64,000 nucleotides of DNA. Origin: Sulfitobacter albidus. Its GTDB lineage: Bacteria; Pseudomonadota; Alphaproteobacteria; Rhodobacterales; Rhodobacteraceae. The DNA lies in the NCBI RefSeq assembly GCF_018200035.1, contig NZ_CP073581.1, forward strand, positions 1,422,501-1,486,500, read 5' to 3'. Below are positions 19,909 through 29,471 of this stretch, one piece after another. A program made the translations under genes and the position numbers. Below the pieces are notes generated by a model. It was not told the origin of the DNA. It ran no database searches and was given only the letters and a program-made list of their open reading frames with translations. The stretch's first letter is position 1, and each line of letters starts with the position of its first letter.

Positions 19909-21416
19909 TCGTATTGCTCCCGGTATTTGCGCACGATGTAGAGTGCGAGAACGTTCAGCCCCAGCGTCAGCACGAATAGTGTCAGGCCAAGGGCAAAGGC
20001 GACCAGTGTTTCGGGCGAGGCGAAATCGGTGTCGCCGGTCAGCTGGCTCACGATGCGGGTGGTGATGGTGGTCATCGCCTCGAACGGGTTGCCGGAGAAC
20101 CGGGCGATGGCCCCTGCCCCCAGCACCACGATCATCGTCTCACCAATGGCGCGCGACGCCGCCAGCAGGATCGCGCCCACGATCCCCGGCAGGGCGGCCG
20201 GCAGGACCACGTTGCGGATCGTTTCGGACGGGGTCGCGCCGATTCCGTAAGAGCCGTCGCGCAGCGATTGCGGCACGGCGTTGATGATATCGTCGCTGAG
20301 CGACGACACGAAGGGGATCAGCATGATGCCCATCACCAGCCCCGCGGTAATGACCGCCGTGGCCCCTGCCATCAACGGATCGCCATCGCGTACGCCTTGC
20401 ATGCTCAGCGGACCGCCGGAGCCGAACAGATCGACGAGGAATGGACCGACCGTCAGCAGGGCGAAGAGGCCGTAGACGATGGTGGGAATGCCCGCGAGGA
20501 TTTCCAGCAGTGGCTTGGCCACGGCGCGCAGTTTCGCGCCCGCATATTCACTGAGATAGATCGCGGCGAACAGACCGATGGGCACGGCCACCAGCAGCGC
20601 CACCACCGAGATGTAGAGCGTCCCCCACAGCAGCGGCAAGATCGAAAGATCGCTGTTGCCGCGGAAGTTCGGCGCCCAGTTGCCGCCGAGAAAAAAGTCC
20701 TGCCAGGGATGCAGGGAGAAGAAATTCATTGTCTCGAAAAGCATCGAAAGAACGATGCCCACAGTCGTCAAAATCGCCAGCGACGCGGCGGTGATCAGCA
20801 GCGCCAGCACGCCACGCTCAACCACGTTGCGTGCCCGGAACGCAGGGCCTGCGGCACGTATACCGATGGCCGCGCCGCCAAGCGCCAGCGCCAGCACCAC
20901 CAGCGCGCGCACCGTATCGTACCGCGCATCAAGCGCGCGCGCGGTCTGGGCAGCGGCAAGGGTAAAGGGTTCGACCTCTGATCCAAGGGCGACGCCCACC
21001 CCCGACAAGGTCGCGCGCAGCGTGGCCGGGTCATCGCGCAGTGCCGCAATACCCTCGGCGTCCAGCACGCCGCGTGCAACGGCGACATCCAGCCCGTTCG
21101 CCACCCGGTCCACATCCGCCAGCGCCAGCGAGGTCGTGCCGGCATCGGCGGCCACCTCGGCGGGCAGCAGCGGCACCACGGCGTTCTGGATCACCATCGG
21201 CTGCGCCAGCAGCCACAGCAGCATCACCCCAAGGGCGGGCACCGCCGCGGCCATCGCAGCGGTCATGCCATAGTAGTTGGGCAGCGAGTGCAGCGCGCGC
21301 GCGTCGCCGCCAGCGCGGGCCACCGCTCGGCGGCGGGCCATCACGTAGCCCACGACGGCAATCGCCAGCACAAGGACGGTGATCAGCAGGGCATTGCCAA
21401 GAAGTGCGAGGGGCAT
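19905..21416 (-). CDS. pstC: Phosphate ABC transporter permease PstC
   Basis: Second permease subunit, 503 residues. It has an N-terminal helix (about 6-25), a long non-permease segment with a second and third helix (about 50-200), and then the PstC core from about residue 235 ('ILPLLWGTLYISVVALLVAVPIGLFAAIYL'). The EAA-like motif is 'RDGSYGIGATPSETIRNVVLPAALPGI'. Like PstA it is longer than the E. coli protein. A perfect 12-bp hairpin separates it from pstS, suggesting that lower expression of the permeases is set at the RNA level. Confidence 0.93.
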   Translation of the reverse strand: MPLALLGNALLITVLVLAIAVVGYVMARRRAVARAGGDARALHSLPNYYGMTAAMAAAVPALGVMLLWLLAQPMVIQNAVVPLLPAEVAADAGTTSLALADVDRVANGLDVAVARGVLDAEGIAALRDDPATLRATLSGVGVALGSEVEPFTLAAAQTARALDARYDTVRALVVLALALGGAAIGIRAAGPAFRARNVVERGVLALLITAASLAILTTVGIVLSMLFETMNFFSLHPWQDFFLGGNWAPNFRGNSDLSILPLLWGTLYISVVALLVAVPIGLFAAIYLSEYAGAKLRAVAKPLLEILAGIPTIVYGLFALLTVGPFLVDLFGSGGPLSMQGVRDGDPLMAGATAVITAGLVMGIMLIPFVSSLSDDIINAVPQSLRDGSYGIGATPSETIRNVVLPAALPGIVGAILLAASRAIGETMIVVLGAGAIARFSGNPFEAMTTITTRIVSQLTGDTDFASPETLVAFALGLTLFVLTLGLNVLALYIVRKYREQYE

Positions 21417-21448
21417 GGGTTCTCCGCCGGGTGAGGTATTCAGTAGAT

Positions 21449-21478
21449 CGGGCCGCCCTCACGCAAGAGGGCGGCCCG
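21449..21478 (-). promoter_or_regulatory. Intercistronic hairpin between pstS and pstC
   Basis: A perfect 12-bp stem (CGGGCCGCCCTC with GAGGGCGGCCCG) and 6-base loop lie just after the pstS stop. There is no T-tract on the minus strand. Such hairpins after binding-protein genes usually stabilise the upstream message or cause partial termination. Confidence 0.65.
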
Positions 21479-21502
21479 GTGTTTCAGCGTTCAGGCAAAG
21501 GC

Positions 21503-22543
21503 TCAGGAGCCGCCGCCCAGGACCGCTTCATCGGACACGGTTGCCTGTGTCTCGGCCAGTTCGGGATCGGATACAAGACCGTATTCCGCCAGCGGGCCAT
21601 CGGGGCCTGCGATCTCGTCGGCGACGAAGAATTCAGCAAATTCCTTGAGGCCGGGGATCACGCCGATATGCGCTTTCTTGATGTAGAAATACAGCGGACG
21701 CGAGACGGGGTATTCGCCTTCGGCGATGGTCTGGGTCGAGGGCTCGACACCGGACATGGTCGCGACTTTCAGCTTGTCGGTGTTGTTCTCGTAGAAGGCG
21801 AGGCCAAAGACGCCGACGCCATTCTGGTTGCTGTCGATGCGCGCCAGCGTTTCGGTGTAGTCACCGTCGATGTCCACGGACACACCGTCGGTACGCACGG
21901 CCATGCAGGCGCCCTCGGCGTCATCTTCGGACATGCCCGCATCCATCATCGCGGCCATGGCGCCGGTGTCTTCGCAGCCTTGCAGCAGCACTTTTTCCTC
22001 GAACACTTCACGGGTGCCGTGCTTTGTGCCGGGGATGAAGGCCGCGATGTCGACCGCTGGCAGATCGGCGTTGAAATCAGCCCATTGTGCGTGCGGGTTG
22101 TCGACCAGTGCGCCATCGACCAGAACCTGCGTGGCAAGCGCGTTGTACCAATCGGCTGGCTCGAACGCGGTGAAGGCGGGGCCGCTTTGCTGGCTGGCAA
22201 AGACGATACCGTCATAGCCGATGCGCACTTCGATGATGTCGGTCACGCCCGCCTCGGCACAGGCGGCTACTTCGCTGTCCTTGATCTTCCGCGAAGCGTT
22301 GGCCACGTCGATGGTGTTCTCGCCCACGCCCTCGCAGAACCGCTTGAGCCCGGCGGAGGAGCCACCCGATTCCACGACCGGTGTCGGGAAGTCAAAGTTC
22401 TCACCGAACGCTTCGGCCACGATGGAGGCGTAAGGCAGAACGGTGGACGAGCCTGCGACCTGAACCTGATCGCGCGCGGCGGCGGCGGTTGCGGACACGG
22501 CCGCGATGGCCAGAGCGGATGTTGTGAGTTTTGCGAAAGACAT
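21503..22543 (-). CDS. pstS: Phosphate ABC transporter substrate-binding protein PstS
   Basis: Periplasmic phosphate receptor, 346 residues. The start is the ATG at 22543, preceded by AGGAGACATC, rather than an upstream in-frame codon. Residues 1-25 form a signal peptide ending 'TAAAARD'. The mature protein starts 'VQVAGSSTVLPYASIVAEAF', with the phosphate-site Ser/Thr loop, and has 'VVESGGSSAGLKRFCEGVGENTIDVANASR', the second binding loop. The PstS family with this 'GSSTV...GGSSAG' layout is common in marine bacteria. First gene of pstSCAB-phoU-phoB, directly under a Pho box. Confidence 0.94.
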   Translation of the reverse strand: MSFAKLTTSALAIAAVSATAAAARDQVQVAGSSTVLPYASIVAEAFGENFDFPTPVVESGGSSAGLKRFCEGVGENTIDVANASRKIKDSEVAACAEAGVTDIIEVRIGYDGIVFASQQSGPAFTAFEPADWYNALATQVLVDGALVDNPHAQWADFNADLPAVDIAAFIPGTKHGTREVFEEKVLLQGCEDTGAMAAMMDAGMSEDDAEGACMAVRTDGVSVDIDGDYTETLARIDSNQNGVGVFGLAFYENNTDKLKVATMSGVEPSTQTIAEGEYPVSRPLYFYIKKAHIGVIPGLKEFAEFFVADEIAGPDGPLAEYGLVSDPELAETQATVSDEAVLGGGS

Positions 22544-22617
22544 GATGTCTCCTGTCAGCAGTTTTGCAATCACCCCCATGGTGATCTTGGCCGCAGATCT
22601 AGGGGCGGCGTGCTGAG

Positions 22618-22650
22618 CTTTTGTGACAGTTACGTTACAGTTTTATGACA
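22618..22650 (-). promoter_or_regulatory. Pho box with three 11-bp repeats upstream of pstS
   Basis: On the minus strand three contiguous 11-bp units read TGTCATAAAAC (22650-22640), TGTAACGTAAC (22639-22629) and TGTCACAAAAG (22628-22618). They match the PhoB direct-repeat pattern (CTGTCAT-type heptamer plus an AT-rich 4-mer). The box ends 75 bases before the pstS start codon, a suitable place for an activator site overlapping the -35 region. Confidence 0.85.
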
Positions 22651-22686
22651 CGGCACGTTTAGGGAGAGCAGCTCTGCCCGGGCGCC

Positions 22687-23724
22687 CTAGCCTATCGGTA
22701 AAAGAACCTTGAATTCAGTGCCTTCGCCAACGGTCGAGCTTACCCGCAAGCGACCGCGATGGCGGTTCAAAATGTGCTTCACAATCGCCAGACCCAGCCC
22801 CGTTCCCCCCAGCGCGCGGCTTCTGTGACTGTCGGCGCGGTAGAATCGCTCGGTCAGGCGGGGCAGATGCTGCGCGTCGATGCCCGGCCCCTCGTCGCGC
22901 ACGCTCACAACCACCCCCGGTGCGCGCAGCGCGTCGATGCGGTCATGCTGCGCCAGCGAGATATGAACATTTTTGCCGCTGCCGCCGTATTTGATCGCGT
23001 TCTCGATCAGATTGGTGAAAACCTGCAGCAACTGGTCCGTGTCACCAATGAGCGTCACGGCCGCGTCCGGCAGATCGGGGCGCAGGCGCACGTCCGCCTC
23101 TACCGCGAGGGGGTTGAGATTGCGGATCGTGGTGCCAAGGATCGCCGTCAGATCGCACAGCTCGGTCGGGCGCACGCGCTCTTCGGCCTCGACACGGCTC
23201 AGCGACAATAGATCGCCGACCAGTCTGTTCATGCGCCCCGCCTCTTTCGACATTATATCAAGGAATCGGTCCCGTGCGGCGGTGTCGTCACGCGCGGGGC
23301 CTTGCAGCGTCTCGATAAATCCGGTGAGGGCGGTCAGCGGCGTGCGTAACTCGTGGCTTACATTGGCCACAAAATCGCGGCGCATCTGGCCTGCGGCGGC
23401 CACGTGGGTCACATCCTGAAAGCTGGCGATGACCACGCCCGCACTGTCGATCCGGCTGGCGTTCACTTCGTAGGTGACGTCATTGCCGCGCTCGATGGTG
23501 AGGTATTGCGCGACGGCCCGCGCGCTGCCCGCCATCACCCGCTCCACCGCCTCGACAACCGAAGGCTGGCGCAGGATGGTAATGAAATGCCGCCCCTGCG
23601 CGGGCGTGCCCAGCAGCTTTTGCGCCGCCTCGTTGATCGCGATGATCTGCTCGTCGCGCCCGATGGCCAGCGCCGGGTGAGGCAGCGCCGCGATCACCTC
23701 TGAGACGGGCAGCGGCAGCGTCAC
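22687..23724 (-). CDS. phoR: Phosphate regulon sensor histidine kinase PhoR, apparently soluble
   Basis: A protein of 345 residues. A PAS domain (about 5-105, 'ALAIGRDEQIIAINEAAQKLLG') is followed by the HisKA helix with phosphoacceptor His124 ('DFVANVSHELRTPLTALTGF') and a HATPase domain with N box 'NLIENAIKYGG' and G boxes 'VRDEGPGID' and 'GGTGLGLAIVKHIL'. No N-terminal membrane helix is visible, unlike E. coli PhoR, so signalling must rely on contacts with PhoU/PstB at the membrane. It lies upstream of the Pho box, 143 bases before the pstS start. Confidence 0.9.
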   Translation of the reverse strand: MTLPLPVSEVIAALPHPALAIGRDEQIIAINEAAQKLLGTPAQGRHFITILRQPSVVEAVERVMAGSARAVAQYLTIERGNDVTYEVNASRIDSAGVVIASFQDVTHVAAAGQMRRDFVANVSHELRTPLTALTGFIETLQGPARDDTAARDRFLDIMSKEAGRMNRLVGDLLSLSRVEAEERVRPTELCDLTAILGTTIRNLNPLAVEADVRLRPDLPDAAVTLIGDTDQLLQVFTNLIENAIKYGGSGKNVHISLAQHDRIDALRAPGVVVSVRDEGPGIDAQHLPRLTERFYRADSHRSRALGGTGLGLAIVKHILNRHRGRLRVSSTVGEGTEFKVLLPIG

Positions 23725-23727
23725 GCC

Positions 23728-24249
23728 CTAGACCTCGCGCAGATCCCGCGCGAACCGCGCGGCGTTTTCCTGGTAGTGCAGCGCGCTCAGCTCAAGCCCG
23801 TTGATCGCGGCGGCATCGAGTTGTCGCACCACCTTGCCCGGCGCGCCCATGACAAGGCTGCCGTCGGGGATCTCCTTGCCCTCGGTGATCAAGGCCCCTG
23901 CCCCGATCAGGCAATTCCTGCCGATCCTGGCCCCGTTCAAAATCGTGGCCCCCATCCCGATCAGAGAATTGTCGCCAATCGTGCAGCCGTGCAGCATGAC
24001 CTTGTGACCGATGGTACAATTGCGGCCGATCACCAGCGGGTAGCCCATATCGGTGTGAAACACACAGTTTTCCTGCACGTTCGATCCCTCGCCGACCTCG
24101 ATCACCTCGTTGTCGCCGCGCAGGGTGGCGCAGAACCAGACGGAGGATTTGGGATGCAGCACCACATTGCCGATCAGATTGGCATCGGGGGCGACCCAGG
24201 CGGTCGCGTCGATTGCGGGCGTGAGATCGCCAAGGGCATAAAGGGTCAT
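23728..24249 (-). CDS. Gamma-class carbonic anhydrase-like protein
   Basis: A 173-residue left-handed beta-helix protein of the gamma-carbonic anhydrase (YrdA/PaaY) group. The metal ligands are present: '[28 protein letters not shown]' supplies three His residues in the usual spacing. Hexapeptide repeats such as '[25 protein letters not shown]' fill residues about 10-140. It may hydrate CO2 or be an acyltransferase relative without enzymatic activity. It is the last gene of the yicC-gmk-CA operon (ATGA overlap with gmk) and ends 3 bases before the phoR start. Confidence 0.85.
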   Translation of the reverse strand: MTLYALGDLTPAIDATAWVAPDANLIGNVVLHPKSSVWFCATLRGDNEVIEVGEGSNVQENCVFHTDMGYPLVIGRNCTIGHKVMLHGCTIGDNSLIGMGATILNGARIGRNCLIGAGALITEGKEIPDGSLVMGAPGKVVRQLDAAAINGLELSALHYQENAARFARDLREV

Positions 24250-24893
24250 TGCAGCTCCTCGAATTCGGTCTGCAGGCTGCGCACGTGGTCGGCCAGCCCC
24301 GGTTGCTGGCTGCGTTGCAGCCGCTCTGCGCGGATGATGGTTTTCAGGCGTTCTTCGGTCTCGTCCAGATCGTCGTTGATCAGCACGTAATCATAGGCTT
24401 CCCAATGGCTGATCTCGTCCCAGCTTTTCTGCATCCGCTTTGCGATGGTCTCGGGGTCATCCTGCCCGCGCCCGATCAGACGGCGGCGCAACTCCGCAAT
24501 TGAGGGCGGCAGGATGAAGATCGACAGCGTGTGATCCTTCAGGACGGAGCCGCGGATCTGCTGCGCCCCCTGCCAGTCGATGTCGAATAGCACGTCGCGC
24601 CCGGCCTCGATCGCCGTCTGCACCGGCCCGCGCGGGGAGCCGTAGCGGTTGCCGAACACATGCGCGTGCTCCAGCATCTCGCCGTCCTTGACCAAGCGTT
24701 TGAAATCCTCGTCGTTGACGAAATAGTAATGCGTGCCCTCGACCTCACCCGCGCGCGGCGCGCGGGTGGTGGCCGACACCGAAAACCGCAGCGACGGATC
24801 CCACGCCATCAACTGCCGCGCCAGCGTGCTTTTGCCCGCCCCCGAGGGCGAGCTGAGAATGATCAAAAGGCCGCGACGGGTTTGCGTGCTCAT
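24246..24893 (-). CDS. gmk: Guanylate kinase
   Basis: Phosphorylates GMP to GDP. It has 215 residues with the P-loop '[16 protein letters not shown]' near the N-terminus, the GMP-binding '[22 protein letters not shown]' and the lid/catalytic region '[15 protein letters not shown]'. Length and motifs are standard. It starts 3 bases after yicC and overlaps the next gene by ATGA; yicC-gmk is a very widespread pair. Confidence 0.96.
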   Translation of the reverse strand: MSTQTRRGLLIILSSPSGAGKSTLARQLMAWDPSLRFSVSATTRAPRAGEVEGTHYYFVNDEDFKRLVKDGEMLEHAHVFGNRYGSPRGPVQTAIEAGRDVLFDIDWQGAQQIRGSVLKDHTLSIFILPPSIAELRRRLIGRGQDDPETIAKRMQKSWDEISHWEAYDYVLINDDLDETEERLKTIIRAERLQRSQQPGLADHVRSLQTEFEELQ

Positions 24894-24896
24894 GGC

Positions 24897-25787
24897 TTAC
24901 TCCACATTCTGGATCTGTTCGCGCAGCTGTTCGATGACGGCCTTGAGCGCCAGCCCCACGCGCGTCAGCTCGGTGCTTTGCGCCTTTGAGCACAGGGTGT
25001 TGGCCTCGCGGTTGAACTCCTGCATCAGGAAATCAAGCTTGCGGCCCGCGGGGCCATCCCCGGCCAGCAGCTCGCGCGCGGCGGCGACATGGGCGTGCAG
25101 GCGGTCGATCTCTTCGGTGATGTCGGCCTTGACCGCGATCAGGGCCAGTTCCTGTTCGATGCGGGCGGGGTCGATGCCGTCGATGTTGTCGATCACGCGC
25201 GCCAGATTGCGTTTGAGCGTGTCTGCGGCCAGATCGTGGCGCGCTTCGGCCAGGGTCGCGGCCTCTGCGGTCAGGGCCGAGATCTGGTCAAGCTGGCCTG
25301 CCATGACCGCCTGCAACGCCGCGCCTTCCGCTTCGCGCATGTCGTTGAACGCCCCCAGAACGGTGGCGAAATCCGCGAGCAGATGGGCGGCGAGCGCCGT
25401 GTTGTCGTCCTCCGGCTGGGCCTGTTCAAGCACGCCGCGCAGCGCCACGATGTCGGTAGCGTTCGAGGGGGCAAGCGAGACGCCTGCGTCCATCGCCGCC
25501 GTCTCGATCGTGGCAAGCGCCTCCAGAACGGTGTTCAGATGCGCGGCGTTCACGGTCAGCCCGCCGTCAGCGTCCTCGCGGTTGATGCGCAGCCCCAGCG
25601 TGACATTGCCGCGCGCCACGCCCGCGCCCACAGCCTTGCGCAGCGATTGCTCAAGCCCGGGCAGCCAATCGGGCACGCGCACCCGCAGATCAAGACCGCG
25701 CCCGTTGACCGCGCGCAGCTCCCACGTCCAGACGTGTGGCCCCTGCGCGCCCGCGTGTGTCGCAAAACCTGTCATCGAGCGTCGCAT
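24897..25787 (-). CDS. yicC: YicC family endoribonuclease-type protein
   Basis: A protein of 296 residues with the family N-terminus 'MRRSMTGFATHAGAQGPHVWTWELRAVNGRGLDLRVRVP' (YicC N domain) and the C-terminal DUF1732 domain ending 'KAQSTELTRVGLALKAVIEQLREQIQNVE'. Members of this family have been described as endoribonucleases affecting sRNA turnover in E. coli; the activity here is inferred from family only. It leads the operon with gmk. Confidence 0.92.
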   Translation of the reverse strand: MRRSMTGFATHAGAQGPHVWTWELRAVNGRGLDLRVRVPDWLPGLEQSLRKAVGAGVARGNVTLGLRINREDADGGLTVNAAHLNTVLEALATIETAAMDAGVSLAPSNATDIVALRGVLEQAQPEDDNTALAAHLLADFATVLGAFNDMREAEGAALQAVMAGQLDQISALTAEAATLAEARHDLAADTLKRNLARVIDNIDGIDPARIEQELALIAVKADITEEIDRLHAHVAAARELLAGDGPAGRKLDFLMQEFNREANTLCSKAQSTELTRVGLALKAVIEQLREQIQNVE

Positions 25788-26043
25788 CTGAGCGCCTTTC
25801 CGCTGGTATTCTGCCTGGCAAATAGGGGGATTTTTCCCGTCACCGCAAGCGGTTTTGCCGCGGAGGTCGCCCGCCAGGGGATCGTGCGACGTTAACTATT
25901 ACGACGAAAAGTTGAGCAAATGTGGCCCAAATTTGGTATCAAATGTCCCAAACCAGCCTTATTTCGGTTTTCGCGCGGCAGCAGGATTGCCCCGCGATCG
26001 CAAGAAGGCTCTTTCATCGCTGAGCCATAAGAAAGGCCGTCAC

Positions 26044-26700
26044 ATGGACAAGCGTATCAGAACGGAGCAGAATGTCATCACGATGCCCGATTTTCGCGCC
26101 CAGAACCCCTACGGTATCCTCTCGCAGGTCGAGGCCTATTGGGACGCGTTGCGCGAGGGCGATGTGTTGCCCAAGCGCTCGCAGGTCGATCCGCGCGGGA
26201 TCGAGCGGGCGCTGGAATATGCGTTCATCCTTGAGCGGGTGACATCGGGCGTGGCCCGCATGCGCCTGGCCGGATCGCATCTGCACGATCTGATGGGAAT
26301 GGAAGTGCGCGGCATGACGCTCACCTCGCTTTTCGAGGATGGCGCACAAAGCCGTATTGCCGGCCTGCTCGAAGAGGTGTTCCAGACGCCCGCCACCGCC
26401 GAAATCTGGATGCGCCGGCCGCAGGGTGCCGAGGGCCGCATGCTGCTGCTGCCGTTGCGCAGCGATCTGGGGGATGTGAGCCGTATCCTCGGATGCATGA
26501 TCTGCCCCGACGCGGGCGACAGCGCCGGTCAACGCTTTGATCTGGGCTCTGTCACCCTGCGTGCTGTGGGCAGTTGCCCGGCACCTGCCCCGCAGCCCGC
26601 GCCGCAGGGCTTTGCCGAGCCAAGCGCGCCGTTCGAGGCCGCGCCCGCGGATCCCAAGCGCCCGCCCTACCTGCGGCTGGTCAAAAACGATAACGGCTAA
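26044..26700 (+). CDS. PAS-domain protein (PAS_5 / DUF1478-like)
   Basis: A protein of 218 residues from the ATG at 26044, which follows GAAAGG; a longer in-frame extension upstream looks non-coding. Residues about 22-160 form a PAS-like module ('QVEAYWDALREGDVLPKRSQVDPRGIERALEYAFILERV', then 'RLAGSHLHDLMGMEVRGMTL'), typical of a family abundant in Alphaproteobacteria. The C-terminus is Pro/Ala-rich and ends 'PYLRLVKNDNG'. No output domain. It is a stand-alone sensor-like protein of unknown partner, convergent with the DAHP synthase gene. Confidence 0.8.
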   Translation: MDKRIRTEQNVITMPDFRAQNPYGILSQVEAYWDALREGDVLPKRSQVDPRGIERALEYAFILERVTSGVARMRLAGSHLHDLMGMEVRGMTLTSLFEDGAQSRIAGLLEEVFQTPATAEIWMRRPQGAEGRMLLLPLRSDLGDVSRILGCMICPDAGDSAGQRFDLGSVTLRAVGSCPAPAPQPAPQGFAEPSAPFEAAPADPKRPPYLRLVKNDNG

Positions 26701-26705
26701 CGCAA

Positions 26706-26735
26706 AACGCGCGGACCGTTTCGGGCCCGCGCGTT
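26706..26735 (-). terminator. Bidirectional hairpin terminator between the PAS gene and DAHP synthase
   Basis: A 9-bp stem (AACGCGCGG with CCGCGCGTT) lies between the convergent stops. On the minus strand it is followed by TTTTG, so it serves the DAHP synthase gene best; on the plus strand only TTAT follows. Confidence 0.65.
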
Positions 26736-26763
26736 ATGACATGTCGGCGGGGTTGCAACGCCC

Positions 26764-28131
26764 TCAGACGGCCTGCCGCGCCTGCTCCGTGCGCCGCGCC
26801 TGCAACTCCTCGGCCACGAGGAAGGCCAGCTCCAGCGACTGGCTGGCGTTGAGACGCGGATCGCAGGCCGTGTGATAGCGGTCCGACAGATCCTCGTCCG
26901 AAACGGCGCGCACGCCGCCGGTGCATTCGGTCACATCCGCGCCCGTCATCTCGAAATGCACACCGCCGGGCACGGTGCCCTCTGCCGCGTGCACGCCAAA
27001 GAACTCACGCACCTCGCGCAAGACGGACTCGAACGGCCGCGTCTTGTAGCCCGACGAGGATTTGATCGTATTGCCGTGCATCGGGTCACAGGTCCACACG
27101 ACGTTGGCGCCTTCCTCCTGCACGGTCTTGATCAGGCGCGGCAGGTGATCGCCCACGTTGCCGGCACCAAAGCGCGCGATGAGGGTCAGACGCCCCTCCT
27201 CATTGTCGGGGTTCAGCTTGGCCATCAGCTTCTTCAGATCGTCGGCTTCCATCGTGGGGCCGCATTTCAGGCCAATGGGATTCTGCACGCCAGACGCGAA
27301 TTCCACATGCGCGCCGTCGGGCTGGCGGGTGCGGTCGCCAATCCAGATCATGTGACCGGATCCGGCCAGCCATTTGCCTGTCTCGGCTTCCTGACGGCAC
27401 AGCGCTTCTTCGTACTCCAGCAGCAGCGATTCGTGGCTGGTGTAGAATTCCACCGATTGCAGCGTATGCGCGGTGTCGGAGTTGACGCCAGCCGCCGACA
27501 TGAAATCGAGCGTGTCCGAGATCCGTTCGGCAACTTCGCGGTATTTCGCCGCCTTCTCACTGTCGGTAAAGCCAAGCGTCCAGCCGTGCACCTTGTGCAC
27601 ATCGGCGTAGCCCCCGGTCGAAAACGCGCGCAGCAGGTTCAGCGTCGCCGCCGCCTGGGTGTAGGCGCGCATCATGTTGTGCGGGTTTGGAATGCGCGAT
27701 TCCGGTGTGAAGGCCAGATCGTTGATGATGTCACCGCGGTAGCTGGGCAGTTCGACGCCATCGACCACTTCAGTGGGCGCCGAGCGTGGCTTGGCGAATT
27801 GACCGGCCATGCGGCCCACCTTGATCACCGGCACCTTGGCGCCGTGGGTCAGCACGATGGCCATCTGCAACATCACCTTGAAGGTGTCGCGGATCATGTC
27901 GCTTGAGAATTGCTCAAAGCTTTCGGCGCAATCGCCGCCCTGCAACAAAAACGCCTCGCCCCGCCCGGCGCTTGCCAGATGGCGGCGCAGGCGGCGGGCC
28001 TCCCCGGCGAATACCAGCAGCGGATATCGCGACAGCTGTGCCTCGACCGAGGCCAGCGCCCCGGCATCGGGGTAATCGGGCATTTGAATCCGTGGCATGG
28101 ACCGCCAGCTTGATTTGCTCCAGGATGTCAT
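26764..28131 (-). CDS. 3-Deoxy-7-phosphoheptulonate (DAHP) synthase, class II
   Basis: First step of the shikimate pathway, joining PEP and erythrose 4-phosphate. The protein of 455 residues starts at the ATG at 28131 after GGAGAAAG. It is a plant/mycobacterial-type class II enzyme: '[15 protein letters not shown]' (metal-site Cys), '[14 protein letters not shown]', '[13 protein letters not shown]', and '[19 protein letters not shown]' (PEP/metal-binding). Unlike class I AroFGH, regulation is usually by aromatic end products through an N-terminal extension. With aroQ it is the second shikimate gene in the window, 12 kb away. Confidence 0.95.
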   Translation of the reverse strand: MTSWSKSSWRSMPRIQMPDYPDAGALASVEAQLSRYPLLVFAGEARRLRRHLASAGRGEAFLLQGGDCAESFEQFSSDMIRDTFKVMLQMAIVLTHGAKVPVIKVGRMAGQFAKPRSAPTEVVDGVELPSYRGDIINDLAFTPESRIPNPHNMMRAYTQAAATLNLLRAFSTGGYADVHKVHGWTLGFTDSEKAAKYREVAERISDTLDFMSAAGVNSDTAHTLQSVEFYTSHESLLLEYEEALCRQEAETGKWLAGSGHMIWIGDRTRQPDGAHVEFASGVQNPIGLKCGPTMEADDLKKLMAKLNPDNEEGRLTLIARFGAGNVGDHLPRLIKTVQEEGANVVWTCDPMHGNTIKSSSGYKTRPFESVLREVREFFGVHAAEGTVPGGVHFEMTGADVTECTGGVRAVSDEDLSDRYHTACDPRLNASQSLELAFLVAEELQARRTEQARQAV

Positions 28132-28312
28132 CGCGTCTTTCTCCGGGTAGATCGCGCGAGAGCCGCGCGCGCGGCGCTGTCTCCCGCTTGGGTGAGCCAT
28201 ATGCATACAAAACCTCGCGCCGGCATGCCATATCTCAATTTGCTCGCTTGACGTTGCGCGCGCACTCCCCAAATGTCACCGGATTGCAACCGTCCGTCAC
28301 GGGAATGCCGCC

Positions 28313-29316
28313 ATGGTCAAACCGCCCTCAGCCCAACGCATCCCGCGTGATGACAGCAAACCCAGACGGTTCGTTTTCGTGCTGCTCGATAATTTCAGTT
28401 TGCTGTGTTTCTCGACCGCAATCGAAAGCCTGCGCATCGCCAACCGCATGGGCGGCCGGACCCTCTATGAATGGCGTATCATCGGTGAAGGCGGCGAAAC
28501 GGCGGCCTGTTCGGCGGGCACAATATTCCAGCTCGACGGGGATCTTGACGAGCTGTCGCGCGACGATACCGTGCTGGTTTGCTCGGGCATCGACGTGCAG
28601 GACGCCACCACCAAGAAGATGCTCGCCTGGCTGCGCCGCGAGGCCCGCAAGGGATTGATCATCGGCGGGCTGTGCACGGGCGCCTACACGCTGGCCAAGG
28701 CCGGGCTGCTCGACGGGAAACGCGCGACGATCCATTGGGAGAATCAGGACAGCTTTTCCGAGGAGTTCGAGGAGGTGACGCTCACCAAATCGGTCTTTGT
28801 GGTCGACGGGACCCGCATGACGACCGCCGGGGGACATCCTCGATCGATCTGCTGCTCAAGATCGTCGCGGACGATCACGGGGAGGATCTGGCCAATGCGG
28901 TCGCAGACCAGCTGATCTATAGCTCGATCCGCACCGATCAGGATACGCAACGCCTGTCGGTGCCCACGCGGATCGGCGTGCGCCACCCCAAGCTGAGCCA
29001 GGTCATCCAGATCATGGAAACCAACATTGAGGAGCCGATCAGCCCCTCGATCCTCGCACGGGATGTGGGCATGAGCACGCGCCAGCTTGAGCGGCTCTTT
29101 CGCCGCTATCTCAACCGCTCACCCAAGCGATATTACATGGAGCTGCGGCTGCAAAAGGCGCGCAACCTGCTGATGCAGACGGATATGAGCGTCATCAACG
29201 TCGCCCTTGCCTGCGGCTTTGCCTCGCCGTCGCATTTCTCCAAATGCTACCGCGCACAATATGACACCACCCCTTACCGCGAACGTGGCAGCCACGCGGC
29301 GCGGTTGTCGATCTGA
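28313..29316 (+). CDS. GlxA-type AraC transcriptional regulator, frame broken at 28829-28833
   Basis: An N-terminal DJ-1/PfpI-like domain (about 17-185; 'RFVFVLLDNFSLLCFSTAIESLRIANRM' and the nucleophile-elbow-like 'GGLCTGAYTLAKAGLL') is joined to a C-terminal AraC helix-turn-helix pair (about 235-330; 'ARDVGMSTRQLERLFRRYL' and 'VALACGFASPSHFSKCYR'). The frame changes after 'RMTTAGG'; adding one G to the GGGGG run at 28829-28833 gives a continuous protein of about 334 residues. Family members (GbdR, CdhR, ArgR) respond to betaines or basic amino acids. It lies 155 bases before livK and may regulate that importer. Confidence 0.85.
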
Positions 29317-29471
29317 TTGCCTGTCTTTCAGGGTGCATGCCGCTCAAACAGGCAAATTGCCCGCGCGACAGCAGATAATAGGCACATCGGCCCGCAAAAT
29401 ACTGGTTCTCTTTTTCGTAAACGGTGCGTAATCTTTCCGGCGAACATTACGTTCCAACATGGGAGATACAC

